NCBI GenBank assembly: GCA_025054835.1
Contig: JANWZQ010000147.1
Coordinates: 1-48,489 of the forward strand
Source: Chthonomonadaceae bacterium
Lineage (GTDB): Bacteria > Armatimonadota > Chthonomonadetes > Chthonomonadales > Chthonomonadaceae
Direction: 5' to 3'
DNA: 48,489 nucleotides
The notes under the pieces are model-generated. The model did no database searches, was not told the origin of the DNA, and saw only the letters and a program-made list of their open reading frames with translations. The position numbers and the translations under genes are program-made. This document shows positions 33,531-41,768 of the stretch, one piece after another (the stretch's first letter is position 1; each line of letters opens with the position of its first letter).

Positions 33531-35681
33531 TCAGCGAGGATACCCGTCTGGGCCCGGTTCTGGAGCGGGTGGTGCTGCAGGTGGGGGAACGCCAAGCTGC
33601 CACAGAAGAAATCCGATCTCCCGGGCCTGGTCAACGATCTGCTGGCCCAGCGGCTTGCCTCCAGAGTGCCCTGATCGGGTCTCGTAGTGGAGCAGGACCG
33701 GGTGGCCGGAACCGGTAGCGTGCTGGAGCAGAGCGGTCATTTTCCGGGCGTGGAGCGGTGCAACCCGGGTATCCAGATCGCCGGTGGTGAAGAGCACTGC
33801 CGGGTACTTCTCTCCGGGGCGAACGTGATGGTACGGGGAGTAGGCGTACAGCGTTTTGAACTGCTCGGGGTCCTCCGCAGTGCCGTACTCGGGGATCCAT
33901 TGCGGCCCCTGCAAGAACCGGTGGTAGCGCAACATGTCGAGCAGAGGTACCGCGCAGATGGCGGCGCGAAACAGGGATGGGCGTTGCGTGATGGCCACAC
34001 CGACCAGAAGGCCGCCATTGCTGCCCCCCTGCACGGCAAGTTTCTCCGGGCGGGTAACGCCGTTCTGAATGAGCCATTCGGCGCAGGCATACAGGTCATC
34101 AAAAACGTTCTGCTTCCTGTCCAGCATGCCGGCACGGTGCCATGCCTCTCCGAATTCCCCTCCGCCCCGGAGGTTAGCCACAACGAATACGCCTCCCTGT
34201 TCCGCCCAGACAACCGCCTGTGTAGACCAGTAAGGGACGAGGCTGACGTTGAAGCCCCCGTAGGCATAGATGACGGTCGGGCGCGCGCCGTCCCACACAA
34301 GCCCTTTGCACTGGACGAGGAACAGGGGCACCCGGGTGCCGTCCTTCGAAACAGCCCACACCTGCCGGATCTCAAAGTCCTCTGTGCGAAGCGGCACCTC
34401 GGGCTTCGCCCAGACGCTGCTGGTGCTGTTCGGCACATCGTAACGGTAGATGGTCGGAGGCGATGTGAAAGTCTGAAACGTGTAGAACCCCTCGGTCGCG
34501 TCCCACCGCCCGTAGGGCACAGTCGCGGTGCCGGTGCCGGGCAGGGGCAGGTCTCCGATGTGTTTCCCATCCAGGTGGTAGATCCGGATCTGCGTCTGCA
34601 CGTTGTGCAGGTACTGGACAAAGAGTTTGCCCCCGGTGAGTGCATAGTCCTCGATCGCATCGGAGGCCTCAGGAACGATCTCACGCCAGCGCTCCGGTTG
34701 CGGTGCCTCCAGATCGATCTCAACGATACGGCGGTTGGGTGCCTGCCAGTCGGTCTGCGCGATCAGACGATCATCGGCAAAACGAGCAACGATGGTTGCG
34801 TTGAGCCCGGTGACCAGTGGGCGGATCGGGCCATCAGCGGTGAGATCTTTCAGGTACAGATCGTTGCGCGACCACCCGTGCCAGACGGTGAGCAGGAGCC
34901 ACCGCCCGTTTTCGGAAACGCGCACACTGATGATGTCCTCGGGCTTTGTGTCCTTGCCAAAAACCTCGACGTCTGCCGCAGTGTCCGTGCCCAGCGCGTG
35001 GTAGTAGACCCGGCGCCCGACCAGAGGCGTGAGCCGGGAGTAGTAACATCCTTTGCGGTCACGCGTGAAATCCAGCCCCTCGTAGAAGGACCGGGGCAGA
35101 CGATCGGGCAGCTCCTTTCCGGTTGCGACATCAAGGAAGCGGATCTCCGACTGGTCGTCACCCCCCTGCTGGATGGCGTACGCGACCAGATCGCCGTCGT
35201 GACTGATGTCCACAAAGTAGACCGATGTCGTGTGATCCGTGCTCAACGGGTGCGGGTCAACCAGAACGCGCTCAGGGCCCTGCAACCCCTCGCGCACGTA
35301 GAGAATGTTCTGCTCGTCCTGCGGACGGCGTCGGCTGTAGAAGTAACGGTTGGTGCGCGCGGTAGGGATCCCGTAGACGTCGAAGCGCCGGAGTGCGGTG
35401 AGACGCGCCTCGAGGGGCTTGCGATGCGGCAGAGGGTCCAGAAGCGCATCCGTGTACGCGTTCTGCGCGTCAATCCAGGCCCGGGTCTCCGGGCTCTCCT
35501 GATCTTCAAGCCATCGATAGGGATCCGTGATCGCAACACCATGGAGGATCTCCGTGACGTCCTCGCGCCGTGTGACGGGAGGGCGCGGTGTTTCCTCCGA
35601 CCCGGCGGCCGTCAGGGCGGCCAGGATCAACGGGATCAGCAATAGCAACGCCAGAGGCAACTGGCGAAAACACGTTTCCAA
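33531..35681 (-). CDS. Prolyl oligopeptidase (peptidase family S9A), exported, TTG start
   Basis: A 716-residue serine peptidase. It starts with TTG at 35681, nine bases after AGGAG (35691-35695); no ATG is available nearby. A signal peptide (LPLALLLLIPLILAALTAAG) predicts export. Residues about 40-440 form the N-terminal propeller that restricts entry to short peptides, starting with PYRWLEDQESPET. The alpha/beta hydrolase part has GGSNGG (Ser554), GDLDTRV (Asp637) and SGHSGGK (His672) in correct order. It cleaves after proline in small peptides. It follows the RNA methyltransferase gene by six bases. Confidence 0.95.
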   Translation of the reverse strand: METCFRQLPLALLLLIPLILAALTAAGSEETPRPPVTRREDVTEILHGVAITDPYRWLEDQESPETRAWIDAQNAYTDALLDPLPHRKPLEARLTALRRFDVYGIPTARTNRYFYSRRRPQDEQNILYVREGLQGPERVLVDPHPLSTDHTTSVYFVDISHDGDLVAYAIQQGGDDQSEIRFLDVATGKELPDRLPRSFYEGLDFTRDRKGCYYSRLTPLVGRRVYYHALGTDTAADVEVFGKDTKPEDIISVRVSENGRWLLLTVWHGWSRNDLYLKDLTADGPIRPLVTGLNATIVARFADDRLIAQTDWQAPNRRIVEIDLEAPQPERWREIVPEASDAIEDYALTGGKLFVQYLHNVQTQIRIYHLDGKHIGDLPLPGTGTATVPYGRWDATEGFYTFQTFTSPPTIYRYDVPNSTSSVWAKPEVPLRTEDFEIRQVWAVSKDGTRVPLFLVQCKGLVWDGARPTVIYAYGGFNVSLVPYWSTQAVVWAEQGGVFVVANLRGGGEFGEAWHRAGMLDRKQNVFDDLYACAEWLIQNGVTRPEKLAVQGGSNGGLLVGVAITQRPSLFRAAICAVPLLDMLRYHRFLQGPQWIPEYGTAEDPEQFKTLYAYSPYHHVRPGEKYPAVLFTTGDLDTRVAPLHARKMTALLQHATGSGHPVLLHYETRSGHSGGKPLGQQIVDQAREIGFLLWQLGVPPPAAPPAPEPGPDGYPR

Positions 35682-35687
35682 GGCTGG

Positions 35688-36611
35688 CTACTCCTGATAG
35701 TGCGTACAATCGCTCCGGTCCCGACGTTCCGGGCCAGAGCCCGCCGATACGGTATGCGCCTGCCGATAGACCTCATAGAGCAGAATGCCGGCAGCCACAC
35801 CAACGTTGAGCGAGTCCTGACCGGGCATCATCGGGATGCGCAGGCGCAGAGAACAGGCCTCCAGCGTTTCCGGATGGAGCCCGGACTGCTCATTACCAAC
35901 CACAATCGCAACAGGGCGGGGAAGCGCACAACGGAACAGTTCGGCCTCGCCATGCAGCGCAGCCCCGACCACCGTGACGCCCCGGGCGCGCAGATGGCGC
36001 AGGCAGGCAGGCAGATCATCGGCAGTGAGCAGGGACACACGGCCCACAGCGCCTCGCGCAGCGCGCACGCAGTGCTTGTGGAACGGATCTGTTTGCTCGC
36101 CGGCGCAGAGCACCGCGCTGGCCCCTGCGGCATCCGCCGTGCGCAGAAGCATCCCCAGATTGTCCGGATTGTTGATCGCTTCCGCCACCAGCAGCACGGT
36201 GTCCGGGCGGATCGGATGCTGCTCGGCAGGCCGCGCGCGCACGGTGAGAACGGCCAGCACGTTCGGCGTCGGACGGGTTGTGGTCACCCGGGCGATCAGG
36301 CCCTCACCGGCCTGATAGCAGGACACCGCGCGTTGCTGCGCCATTTCCAGCAGCACAGGACCATCAGGATCCCGGAGCAATGAGGGAGCAAACAGCAAGT
36401 TGTCCACTGGCAGGCGGTCGGCGAGAGCACGACGGACCAGCAGAGGCCCTTCCACCACCGCCTGCCCGCGTCGTTGCCGGCCGGCGTGGTGCGCAAGCTC
36501 GGCGTACTGTGCCAGCACCGGGTGCCTGCTCCCGGTGATCGCGATAACGCCGGTCACTTCTGTCGGCGTGTGGTGTTCCCTGCGTACTGGCCCCATATCC
36601 TTGCAGATCAT
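35688..36611 (-). CDS. SpoU/TrmH-family RNA 2'-O-methyltransferase
   Basis: A 307-residue SPOUT methyltransferase. After an N-terminal RNA-binding domain (VEGPLLVRRALAD, typical of the SpoU_sub_bind type) come the three knot motifs: NNPDNLGMLLRTADA, AIVVGNEQSGLHPE and IPMMPGQDSLNVGVAAGILLYE. It methylates a ribose in rRNA or tRNA with S-adenosylmethionine. The start is uncertain: ATG 36611 and ATG 36596 are both possible and neither has good spacing to a ribosome site; the open frame to 36920 overlaps the divergent reductase and is not credible. It heads the minus-strand run with the peptidase, pyrD and the c-di-GMP pair. Confidence 0.88.
   Translation of the reverse strand: MICKDMGPVRREHHTPTEVTGVIAITGSRHPVLAQYAELAHHAGRQRRGQAVVEGPLLVRRALADRLPVDNLLFAPSLLRDPDGPVLLEMAQQRAVSCYQAGEGLIARVTTTRPTPNVLAVLTVRARPAEQHPIRPDTVLLVAEAINNPDNLGMLLRTADAAGASAVLCAGEQTDPFHKHCVRAARGAVGRVSLLTADDLPACLRHLRARGVTVVGAALHGEAELFRCALPRPVAIVVGNEQSGLHPETLEACSLRLRIPMMPGQDSLNVGVAAGILLYEVYRQAHTVSAGSGPERRDRSDCTHYQE
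35691..35695 (-). promoter_or_regulatory. Ribosome binding site for the TTG-started prolyl oligopeptidase
   Basis: AGGAG on the minus strand, nine bases before TTG 35681. It lies inside the last codons of the upstream methyltransferase gene. Confidence 0.7.
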
Positions 36612-36673
36612 TACGGGATGCGGCCCGTCAATTCCTGCGTGCCACACAGGCAGCCTTCTGTTCGTAAGTGTTG

Positions 36674-36720
36674 CAGGAACCACATGCAGGGAGCACGGCT
36701 CTGCAGCCACACGGTTCCTG
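36674..36720 (+). promoter_or_regulatory. Stem-loop immediately before the aldo/keto reductase ribosome site
   Basis: An 8-base perfect outer stem (CAGGAACC with GGTTCCTG) encloses a second small stem (GAGC with GCTC). Four bases later comes the AAAGGAGG ribosome site. The arrangement could shield or expose the start, but no known riboswitch is recognised. Confidence 0.4.
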
Positions 36721-36723
36721 AAA

Positions 36724-36729
36724 AGGAGG
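36724..36729 (+). promoter_or_regulatory. Ribosome binding site fixing the GTG start of the aldo/keto reductase
   Basis: A perfect AGGAGG, eight bases before GTG 36738. It rules out the longer frame to 36474, which lies opposite the methyltransferase gene. Confidence 0.8.
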
Positions 36730-36737
36730 AGACCGGA

Positions 36738-37667
36738 GTGCCAGCAATGTTGGGTCAGAGAGGGATAGAGAAAGAAGTACGGGTCGATAGGGAAGTGCTG
36801 CAACAGCCGATGCCACGCCGCATACTGCAGGGCACGGGATGGGAGGCCAGCGTGCTGACCCTCGGGGGAGTGCGATGGCCGGAGACCTGCAACGATGCGG
36901 AAGCAGTAGCGCTGGTGCACCGGGCCATCGAGTTAGGGGTGAACACGTTCGACACCGCCCACACCTACTGTGGCGGAGAGAGTGAGCGCAAACTCGGCAT
37001 GGCGCTGGAGGGAGTGCGCGCGCAGTTCTGGATCAACACCAAGGTGATCGACCGCACGTACGATGGTGCCATGCGCCAGATGGAGACCTCGTTGCAACGG
37101 TTGCGTACCGACTACGTGGATCTGATGTTCGTCCACTCGCTGGACAACGAGGAGCAGTATCATCAGATCATGGCGCCCAACAGCGTGCTGCGGGCCATCG
37201 AGGAGTTGCGTGCTGCCGGGCACATCCGCTACGTGGGCGTCTCCGGGCACTGGGTGCGTGACGTGTTGGCACGTATTCTGCAGGAATATGCGTTCGATGC
37301 CGTTCTGTTCCCCGTCGGGGTATTTAACCTCGCCTACGAGTACAGTTTTCTGGATACGGTGCTGCCCGTGGCCCGTGCGCGTCAGATGGCCACCCTCGGA
37401 ATGAAGGTGTACGGAGCCGGACGGATCAAGCATGCGCGCTCCATCGTGCCGTATCTCCGGTACAGCCTGCACCAGCCAGTGGACACGCTGGTGATCGGTG
37501 CAGACAGCGTGACACATCTGGAGCAGACCGTGCACGTGATCAAGCAAGAGCTTCCCCCGCTGAGCGAACCGGAGATCCATGCATTATTACCCGAGGCCCT
37601 GCAGATCACGCAATCGTGGGACGCAGGCGAGTTCAACTACGTACAGGGATACCTCAGGTCCGGATAG
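36738..37667 (+). CDS. Aldo/keto reductase family protein, GTG start
   Basis: A 309-residue NAD(P)H-dependent reductase on a TIM barrel. The tetrad is visible: Asp and Tyr in NTFDTAHTYCGGESE, Lys in WINTKV, and His in DLMFVHSLD. Family spacing RTDYVDLMFVH and GHIRYVGVSGH is kept. The nucleotide-phosphate end (PVDTLVIGADSVTHLEQTV) is present. It reduces aldehydes or ketones of unknown identity. The start GTG 36738 has an excellent ribosome site. It is divergent from the SpoU gene, with a structured leader. The dockerin gene begins 69 bases later. Confidence 0.9.
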   Translation: MPAMLGQRGIEKEVRVDREVLQQPMPRRILQGTGWEASVLTLGGVRWPETCNDAEAVALVHRAIELGVNTFDTAHTYCGGESERKLGMALEGVRAQFWINTKVIDRTYDGAMRQMETSLQRLRTDYVDLMFVHSLDNEEQYHQIMAPNSVLRAIEELRAAGHIRYVGVSGHWVRDVLARILQEYAFDAVLFPVGVFNLAYEYSFLDTVLPVARARQMATLGMKVYGAGRIKHARSIVPYLRYSLHQPVDTLVIGADSVTHLEQTVHVIKQELPPLSEPEIHALLPEALQITQSWDAGEFNYVQGYLRSG

Positions 37668-37736
37668 GCCCGCACGGTACCGCTGTTTCCCGCCGGGTGC
37701 GTGCTTCCGGGTGAGATCCACAGGGAGGTTCAAACC

Positions 37737-40346
37737 ATGCGAAAGAGGATCCGGCTCCTGTGCCGGATTGTGACTGGGTTGATGGCTCTTGGTGGCGTCA
37801 CCGGCGCAGGAGACGCGTCAACGGTCGGAAAAGGAAGCCCGGCGCGGCCTGTGACCGCGACTGTCGTGGACCCTGCGCTGCTGGAGTGGCCCCGGCTCGA
37901 TCGAGTACTGTTCGGCAGGGCACCGAAAGAGTGGCGTGTGAGCCTGCCCCCCGGCAGGATGGCAGCCGTGCCGGGGTTGCTGTCCATGCGGTCTGCAACG
38001 GAGATCCTGGGCCCTGAAGACCCGGGGCCTCCGGACGAAGCGCGTGACCCCGCGGAGCTCACCCCCCGGCCATGGGTAGGCGAGATGGGGGTCACGGAAA
38101 CTGTAGCCGAGATCATGGCGCGCGATCCCCTGCAGTTCCCGCAGGAGGTGCTGGTGCGGCCCGTGCTGATCAAGCCGGACTGGCGGAACCTGCCGCAGGC
38201 ACCGGATGCGCCGTACGTGGCGCAGTGGCCTCCATCCGGAGGCCCGAACGCGTTCACAGGCGGGCGCGTGCGCTTCGATCCCCAGACCCTGAGCACGGAC
38301 TTCCTTGGAGTCGCCTTCTCGGAGTCCGGGTTCCTGCCTCCAGACTCCATGGGGGGCGTTAGCCCCTCGCAGGTAGTGGTCTGTACCAACGGACGGATCC
38401 GGGTGTTCAGCAAGACGGGCACGCCGGGCGCACTGAATACCTCATTGAACAACTTCTTCAACTCGGTGCGCAACGGGGTGAACACCACAGACCCCCGGGT
38501 GCGCTTCGATCCGACTTCCGGCCGGTGGATCATCGCCTGCATTAACATTGCATTCCCGAACCGGGTACTGATCGCCGTCAGCAGCAGCGACGTGATCACC
38601 AACACCAGCAGCTTTACCTTCTTTCAGTTCCAGCAGGATCAGGTGAACACCACGGGCAATACCGGGCAACTGGCCGACTACCCGACCATGGGCGTGGACG
38701 CGAACGCAGTGTACATCGGGGCGAACATGTTCACCTCGAGCGGATCGTATCAGGGCACCTCAGCGTGGGTGGTACGCAAGAGCTCCATTCTCGGGCCCGG
38801 CCCGATTGTGGTGACCGCGTTCCGCAATCTCGGCCTGCGCACTCCCCAGGGCGTCAACAACTCCGACCCGGCAGCCACGCAGGGCTACCTGATTGGCTGT
38901 GATCCCAGCTTCTTCGGACGGCTCAACATCCGGCGGATCAACGACCCGGGAGGTAACCCGACGATCTCCAGCAACATCAACCTGACCGTGCCGGCCACAC
39001 AGTTCCCCGGTGGACAACCAGCACTGGGTAGCTCCTGGCCACTGGATGCTCTGGACGACCGGCTCTTCGCGGCCGAGATCCGGAAAAATCGGATCACCGG
39101 GGTCTCCACGCTCTGGACCGCGCACAACTTCCGGGTCAACACCAGCGGGATCGCCAGCACGGACAGCGACGCGCGCAATGCGTCCCGATGGTATGAGATC
39201 CAGAACCTGAGTGGCACCCCATCCCTCCGTCAGTCCGGTACCGTGTTCGACAACGCGGCCTCTAGCGCACAGGGCTTCTGGATCCCCAGCATCATCATGA
39301 CCGGGCAGGGCCATGCCGTCATGGCCATGAACGTTGCCGGCCCCAATCGCCGGGCCGATATCGTGTTCGCTGGCCGGTTGTCCGGCGATCCACTGGGCAC
39401 GCTGCGCGCCCCGGTCACGGCATTCACCTCCACGGCTAACTATAACGCGCAGGCAGGAGGCGTGCAACGCTGGGGCGACTACTCGATCACCGTGGTGGAC
39501 CCGGCGGATGATATGACCGTGTGGACCTTCCAGCAGTACGTGAACGCCACCAACTCCTGGGCCGTGCGCGCCATTCGCCTGCTGGCGCCTCCACCGGCCA
39601 CGCCCACAGCGGCCGCGCCCGGCACCGTCACACAGGGAGCCACCGGCGTCACCGTGGTTGTCACCGCAACTGCGGTCAATGGATCGGGCTTCTTCGACCC
39701 GGGACCGGGTTTTCCCAATCGGTTGCAGGCGACGGTGAGCGGTACGGGCGTCACGGTCAACAGTGTGACGTTCAACAGCCCGACACAGATCACGCTCAAC
39801 CTGACCGTGGCCGACAACGCGCCCACCACTGTGCGTACCCTCACGATCACCAACCCGGACGGGCAGACAATCACCTCGGCCCCCCTGCTAACGGTGGAAG
39901 CGGCAACGGTCACGGTGTCCGGCACCATCACGCTGGAGGGAGCTGTGAACATGGCACAGCCACTCACCTTCGAATTCCGGCCGCAACCTTCTGGCACGCC
40001 GTTCACCCGTTCGATAACGCCCGGCATCACCGGTGCGTACACGGTCAGCAATGTGCCGCCGGGCACCTATCAGGTTGCCATCAAGGGCAGCAAATGGTTG
40101 CGCCGGGTGATCTCTGTGAACGCGACAGCATCGGTCAGCAACGCAGATGCGACCCTGCTGGCCGGGGACGCCAACGACGACAACGCGGTCGATGTGCTGG
40201 ACCTGAACGCGTTGATCACGGCATTTGACGCTGCCGGGGGCGATCCCAACTGGAACGCCGGGGCAGATCTCAACGGCAATGGCGTGGTGGACGTGCTGGA
40301 TCTGGATCTGCTGATCCGCAACTTTGACCTGCTCGGTGATCCCTGA
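37737..40346 (+). CDS. Large secreted protein with IPT/Ig-like, prealbumin-like and dockerin type I domains
   Basis: An 869-residue protein starting at ATG 37737 behind AGGGAGG. The N terminus (LLCRIVTGLMALGGVTG) is a signal peptide. Residues about 190-610 are a large beta-rich region (FSESGFLPPDSMGGVSP, DPRVRFDPTSGRWIIA) of a type seen in secreted proteins with no known enzyme role. Residues about 640-720 look IPT/TIG-like (VTFNSPTQITLNLTVADN), and 725-790 resemble a carboxypeptidase-regulatory beta-sandwich (GAYTVSNVPPGTYQVAIKG). The last 65 residues form a dockerin type I: two calcium loops, GDANDDNAVDVLDLNAL and DLNGNGVVDVLDLDLL. Dockerins bind cohesins; no cohesin gene is in the window. 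Outside cellulosomes dockerins occur in many adhesion proteins. A terminator follows. Confidence 0.85.
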   Translation: MRKRIRLLCRIVTGLMALGGVTGAGDASTVGKGSPARPVTATVVDPALLEWPRLDRVLFGRAPKEWRVSLPPGRMAAVPGLLSMRSATEILGPEDPGPPDEARDPAELTPRPWVGEMGVTETVAEIMARDPLQFPQEVLVRPVLIKPDWRNLPQAPDAPYVAQWPPSGGPNAFTGGRVRFDPQTLSTDFLGVAFSESGFLPPDSMGGVSPSQVVVCTNGRIRVFSKTGTPGALNTSLNNFFNSVRNGVNTTDPRVRFDPTSGRWIIACINIAFPNRVLIAVSSSDVITNTSSFTFFQFQQDQVNTTGNTGQLADYPTMGVDANAVYIGANMFTSSGSYQGTSAWVVRKSSILGPGPIVVTAFRNLGLRTPQGVNNSDPAATQGYLIGCDPSFFGRLNIRRINDPGGNPTISSNINLTVPATQFPGGQPALGSSWPLDALDDRLFAAEIRKNRITGVSTLWTAHNFRVNTSGIASTDSDARNASRWYEIQNLSGTPSLRQSGTVFDNAASSAQGFWIPSIIMTGQGHAVMAMNVAGPNRRADIVFAGRLSGDPLGTLRAPVTAFTSTANYNAQAGGVQRWGDYSITVVDPADDMTVWTFQQYVNATNSWAVRAIRLLAPPPATPTAAAPGTVTQGATGVTVVVTATAVNGSGFFDPGPGFPNRLQATVSGTGVTVNSVTFNSPTQITLNLTVADNAPTTVRTLTITNPDGQTITSAPLLTVEAATVTVSGTITLEGAVNMAQPLTFEFRPQPSGTPFTRSITPGITGAYTVSNVPPGTYQVAIKGSKWLRRVISVNATASVSNADATLLAGDANDDNAVDVLDLNALITAFDAAGGDPNWNAGADLNGNGVVDVLDLDLLIRNFDLLGDP

Positions 40347-40371
40347 AACGTTCCGGTCGCATCGCTGTGGC

Positions 40372-40402
40372 GAGAGGGAGGCGTGCGTCACGCCTCCCTC
40401 TC
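40372..40402 (+). terminator. Strong terminator after the dockerin protein gene
   Basis: A perfect 14-base stem (GAGAGGGAGGCGTG with CACGCCTCCCTCTC) around a 3-base loop, 25 bases past the stop. The tail TGTTGTG is only weakly T-rich, but the stem is very stable. Confidence 0.85.
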
Positions 40403-40660
40403 TGTTGTGCCGGCTGATGTGAAAGCGGGGCAGGGTGAAGAGCCGGTCAGGGTGTGCCGATAATGAGTGGGGGAAGAGCGCCATCTTGAACCCATGGTTC
40501 GGTTCCGCCTGCCTCTGCTCCATGCCACCCTGTGCACGCAGGTGGAACCGGGCAACCCCGGTTCAGCACAGCACCCATTCTGGCATCGCACTGCGATCCG
40601 GGACACGCGTCTTCGCCCGAACAGGCCACGCGATCCCCTTCCAATGAGAAACAGCAACGT
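40403..40660. other. Leader region before the flagellar operon
   Basis: This gap has no convincing gene on either strand. It contains a sigma28-type promoter candidate at 40436-40463. The fliM start then lies about 190 bases downstream. Nothing else was recognised. Confidence 0.5.
40436..40463 (+). promoter_or_regulatory. Candidate sigma28 (FliA-type) flagellar promoter
   Basis: GCCGATAA at 40456-40463 equals the sigma28 -10 consensus at all eight positions. Upstream, TGAAGAGC (40436-40443) resembles the -35 TAAAGTTT, with a 12-base spacer against the usual 11. The -35 match is partial. The site lies ahead of the first gene of the fliM-flhB operon. Confidence 0.45.
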
Positions 40661-41743
40661 ATGTCCGAGATCCTCTCTCAGGCCGAAATAGAAGCCCTGC
40701 TCGCATCGCTAACCGGTGACGGCACCGAGGCGCCGGCCGCGTCGGCATCCCCGACACCGGTACGTGAGCCAGTGAGAAGCGCAGCACCGGCGCCAGTGCC
40801 GGGCCTTTCCAAACGCGAGAACCGTACACTGATCGCCTATGAGGTCTACGATTTCCGCCGACCGGACAAGTTCGGCAAGGATCAGCTGCGCACCATGCAG
40901 ATGCTGCATGAGACGTTTGCGCGGCTCTTCGCCGGCTCGCTATCCGCGTACCTGCGCACGCCGGTGCACGTGGACCTCGTCTCCGTGGAACAGATCCCCT
41001 ACGACGAGTACATGCGCTCGCTGACAAGCAGTCTCATCAACGTGTTCAGCATGGCCCCGCTCGCCGGGCAGGCGATCCTGGAGATGGAGTTCGGTCTCAT
41101 CCTGTCCATGATCGATCGCCTGCTGGGGGGGCCGGGGAGCATGGAGAAAAAATCCAATGCGCTCACCGACATCGAGAAAGCGCTGGCCGAGAGCATCATC
41201 AACCGCGCCCTGAAAGACTTCCGCGCGGCATGGGAAGGGATCGCTCAGTTCACTCCAAAGCGCGAGATCATGGAGACGCAGAGCCAGTTCGTGCAGATCG
41301 TTCCCCCGAACGATGTGGTCGTCTCCATCCTCTTCGAAGTCAAACTGGGAGAACTGCGGGGCGCAATGTCCTTCTGCATTCCCTATCTGGTGCTCAAGCC
41401 GATCACCGATAAGCTCAGCGCGCAACGGTGGTTCAACACCAGCGTGAAAAAGAGCACCGGCAAGTACGCCCCGCTGCTGGCACGCCGCCTGGAGAAGACA
41501 GGCGTCACCTGCGTCGTGCGTCTGGGCTCCGCGTCGATCTCAGTACAGCAACTGCTGCAACTCAAGCCCGGCGACGTGATCGCGCTCAACCGGCAGCAGA
41601 ACGAGGAAGTGGAGATCCTCATTGGCAGAAACGTCAAGTTCTACGGTCGTCCCGGCATTCGCGGCAAAAAGCTGGCGGTCTACATCAGCCGCGTCAACAC
41701 GGAAGTGGAAATGTTACCTGCCCGCAGCGAGAAAAAACCGTAA
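40661..41743 (+). CDS. fliM: Flagellar motor switch protein FliM
   Basis: A 360-residue C-ring protein. The N terminus MSEILSQAEIEALLASL is the CheY-binding LSQxEIDALL peptide, and an Ala/Pro-rich linker follows. The middle domain (MQMLHETFARLFAGSLSAYL) carries the GGPG loop (RLLGGPGSM) that contacts FliG. The C-terminal SpoA-type domain (VQQLLQLKPGDVIAL) binds FliN. Start ATG 40661 puts the CheY peptide at residue 1; no strong ribosome site is seen. It is the first gene of the flagellar operon. It sets rotation direction in response to chemotaxis signals. Confidence 0.96.
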   Translation: MSEILSQAEIEALLASLTGDGTEAPAASASPTPVREPVRSAAPAPVPGLSKRENRTLIAYEVYDFRRPDKFGKDQLRTMQMLHETFARLFAGSLSAYLRTPVHVDLVSVEQIPYDEYMRSLTSSLINVFSMAPLAGQAILEMEFGLILSMIDRLLGGPGSMEKKSNALTDIEKALAESIINRALKDFRAAWEGIAQFTPKREIMETQSQFVQIVPPNDVVVSILFEVKLGELRGAMSFCIPYLVLKPITDKLSAQRWFNTSVKKSTGKYAPLLARRLEKTGVTCVVRLGSASISVQQLLQLKPGDVIALNRQQNEEVEILIGRNVKFYGRPGIRGKKLAVYISRVNTEVEMLPARSEKKP

Positions 41744-41768
41744 CCTCTGCACTGGAGTGAGATAGCCC

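Noticed and set aside
33687-35645. 652-codon open frame on the plus strand
   Set aside because: It lies exactly opposite the prolyl oligopeptidase, whose catalytic motifs are intact; the antisense translation has no recognisable domain and reflects GC-rich third positions.
36620-36640. TTGACG on the minus strand as a -35 for the SpoU gene
   Set aside because: No -10-like hexamer lies 16-18 bases downstream.
36612-36920. Extended N terminus of the SpoU gene
   Set aside because: It would overlap the aldo/keto reductase start and its strong ribosome site, and the extra residues do not resemble the family.
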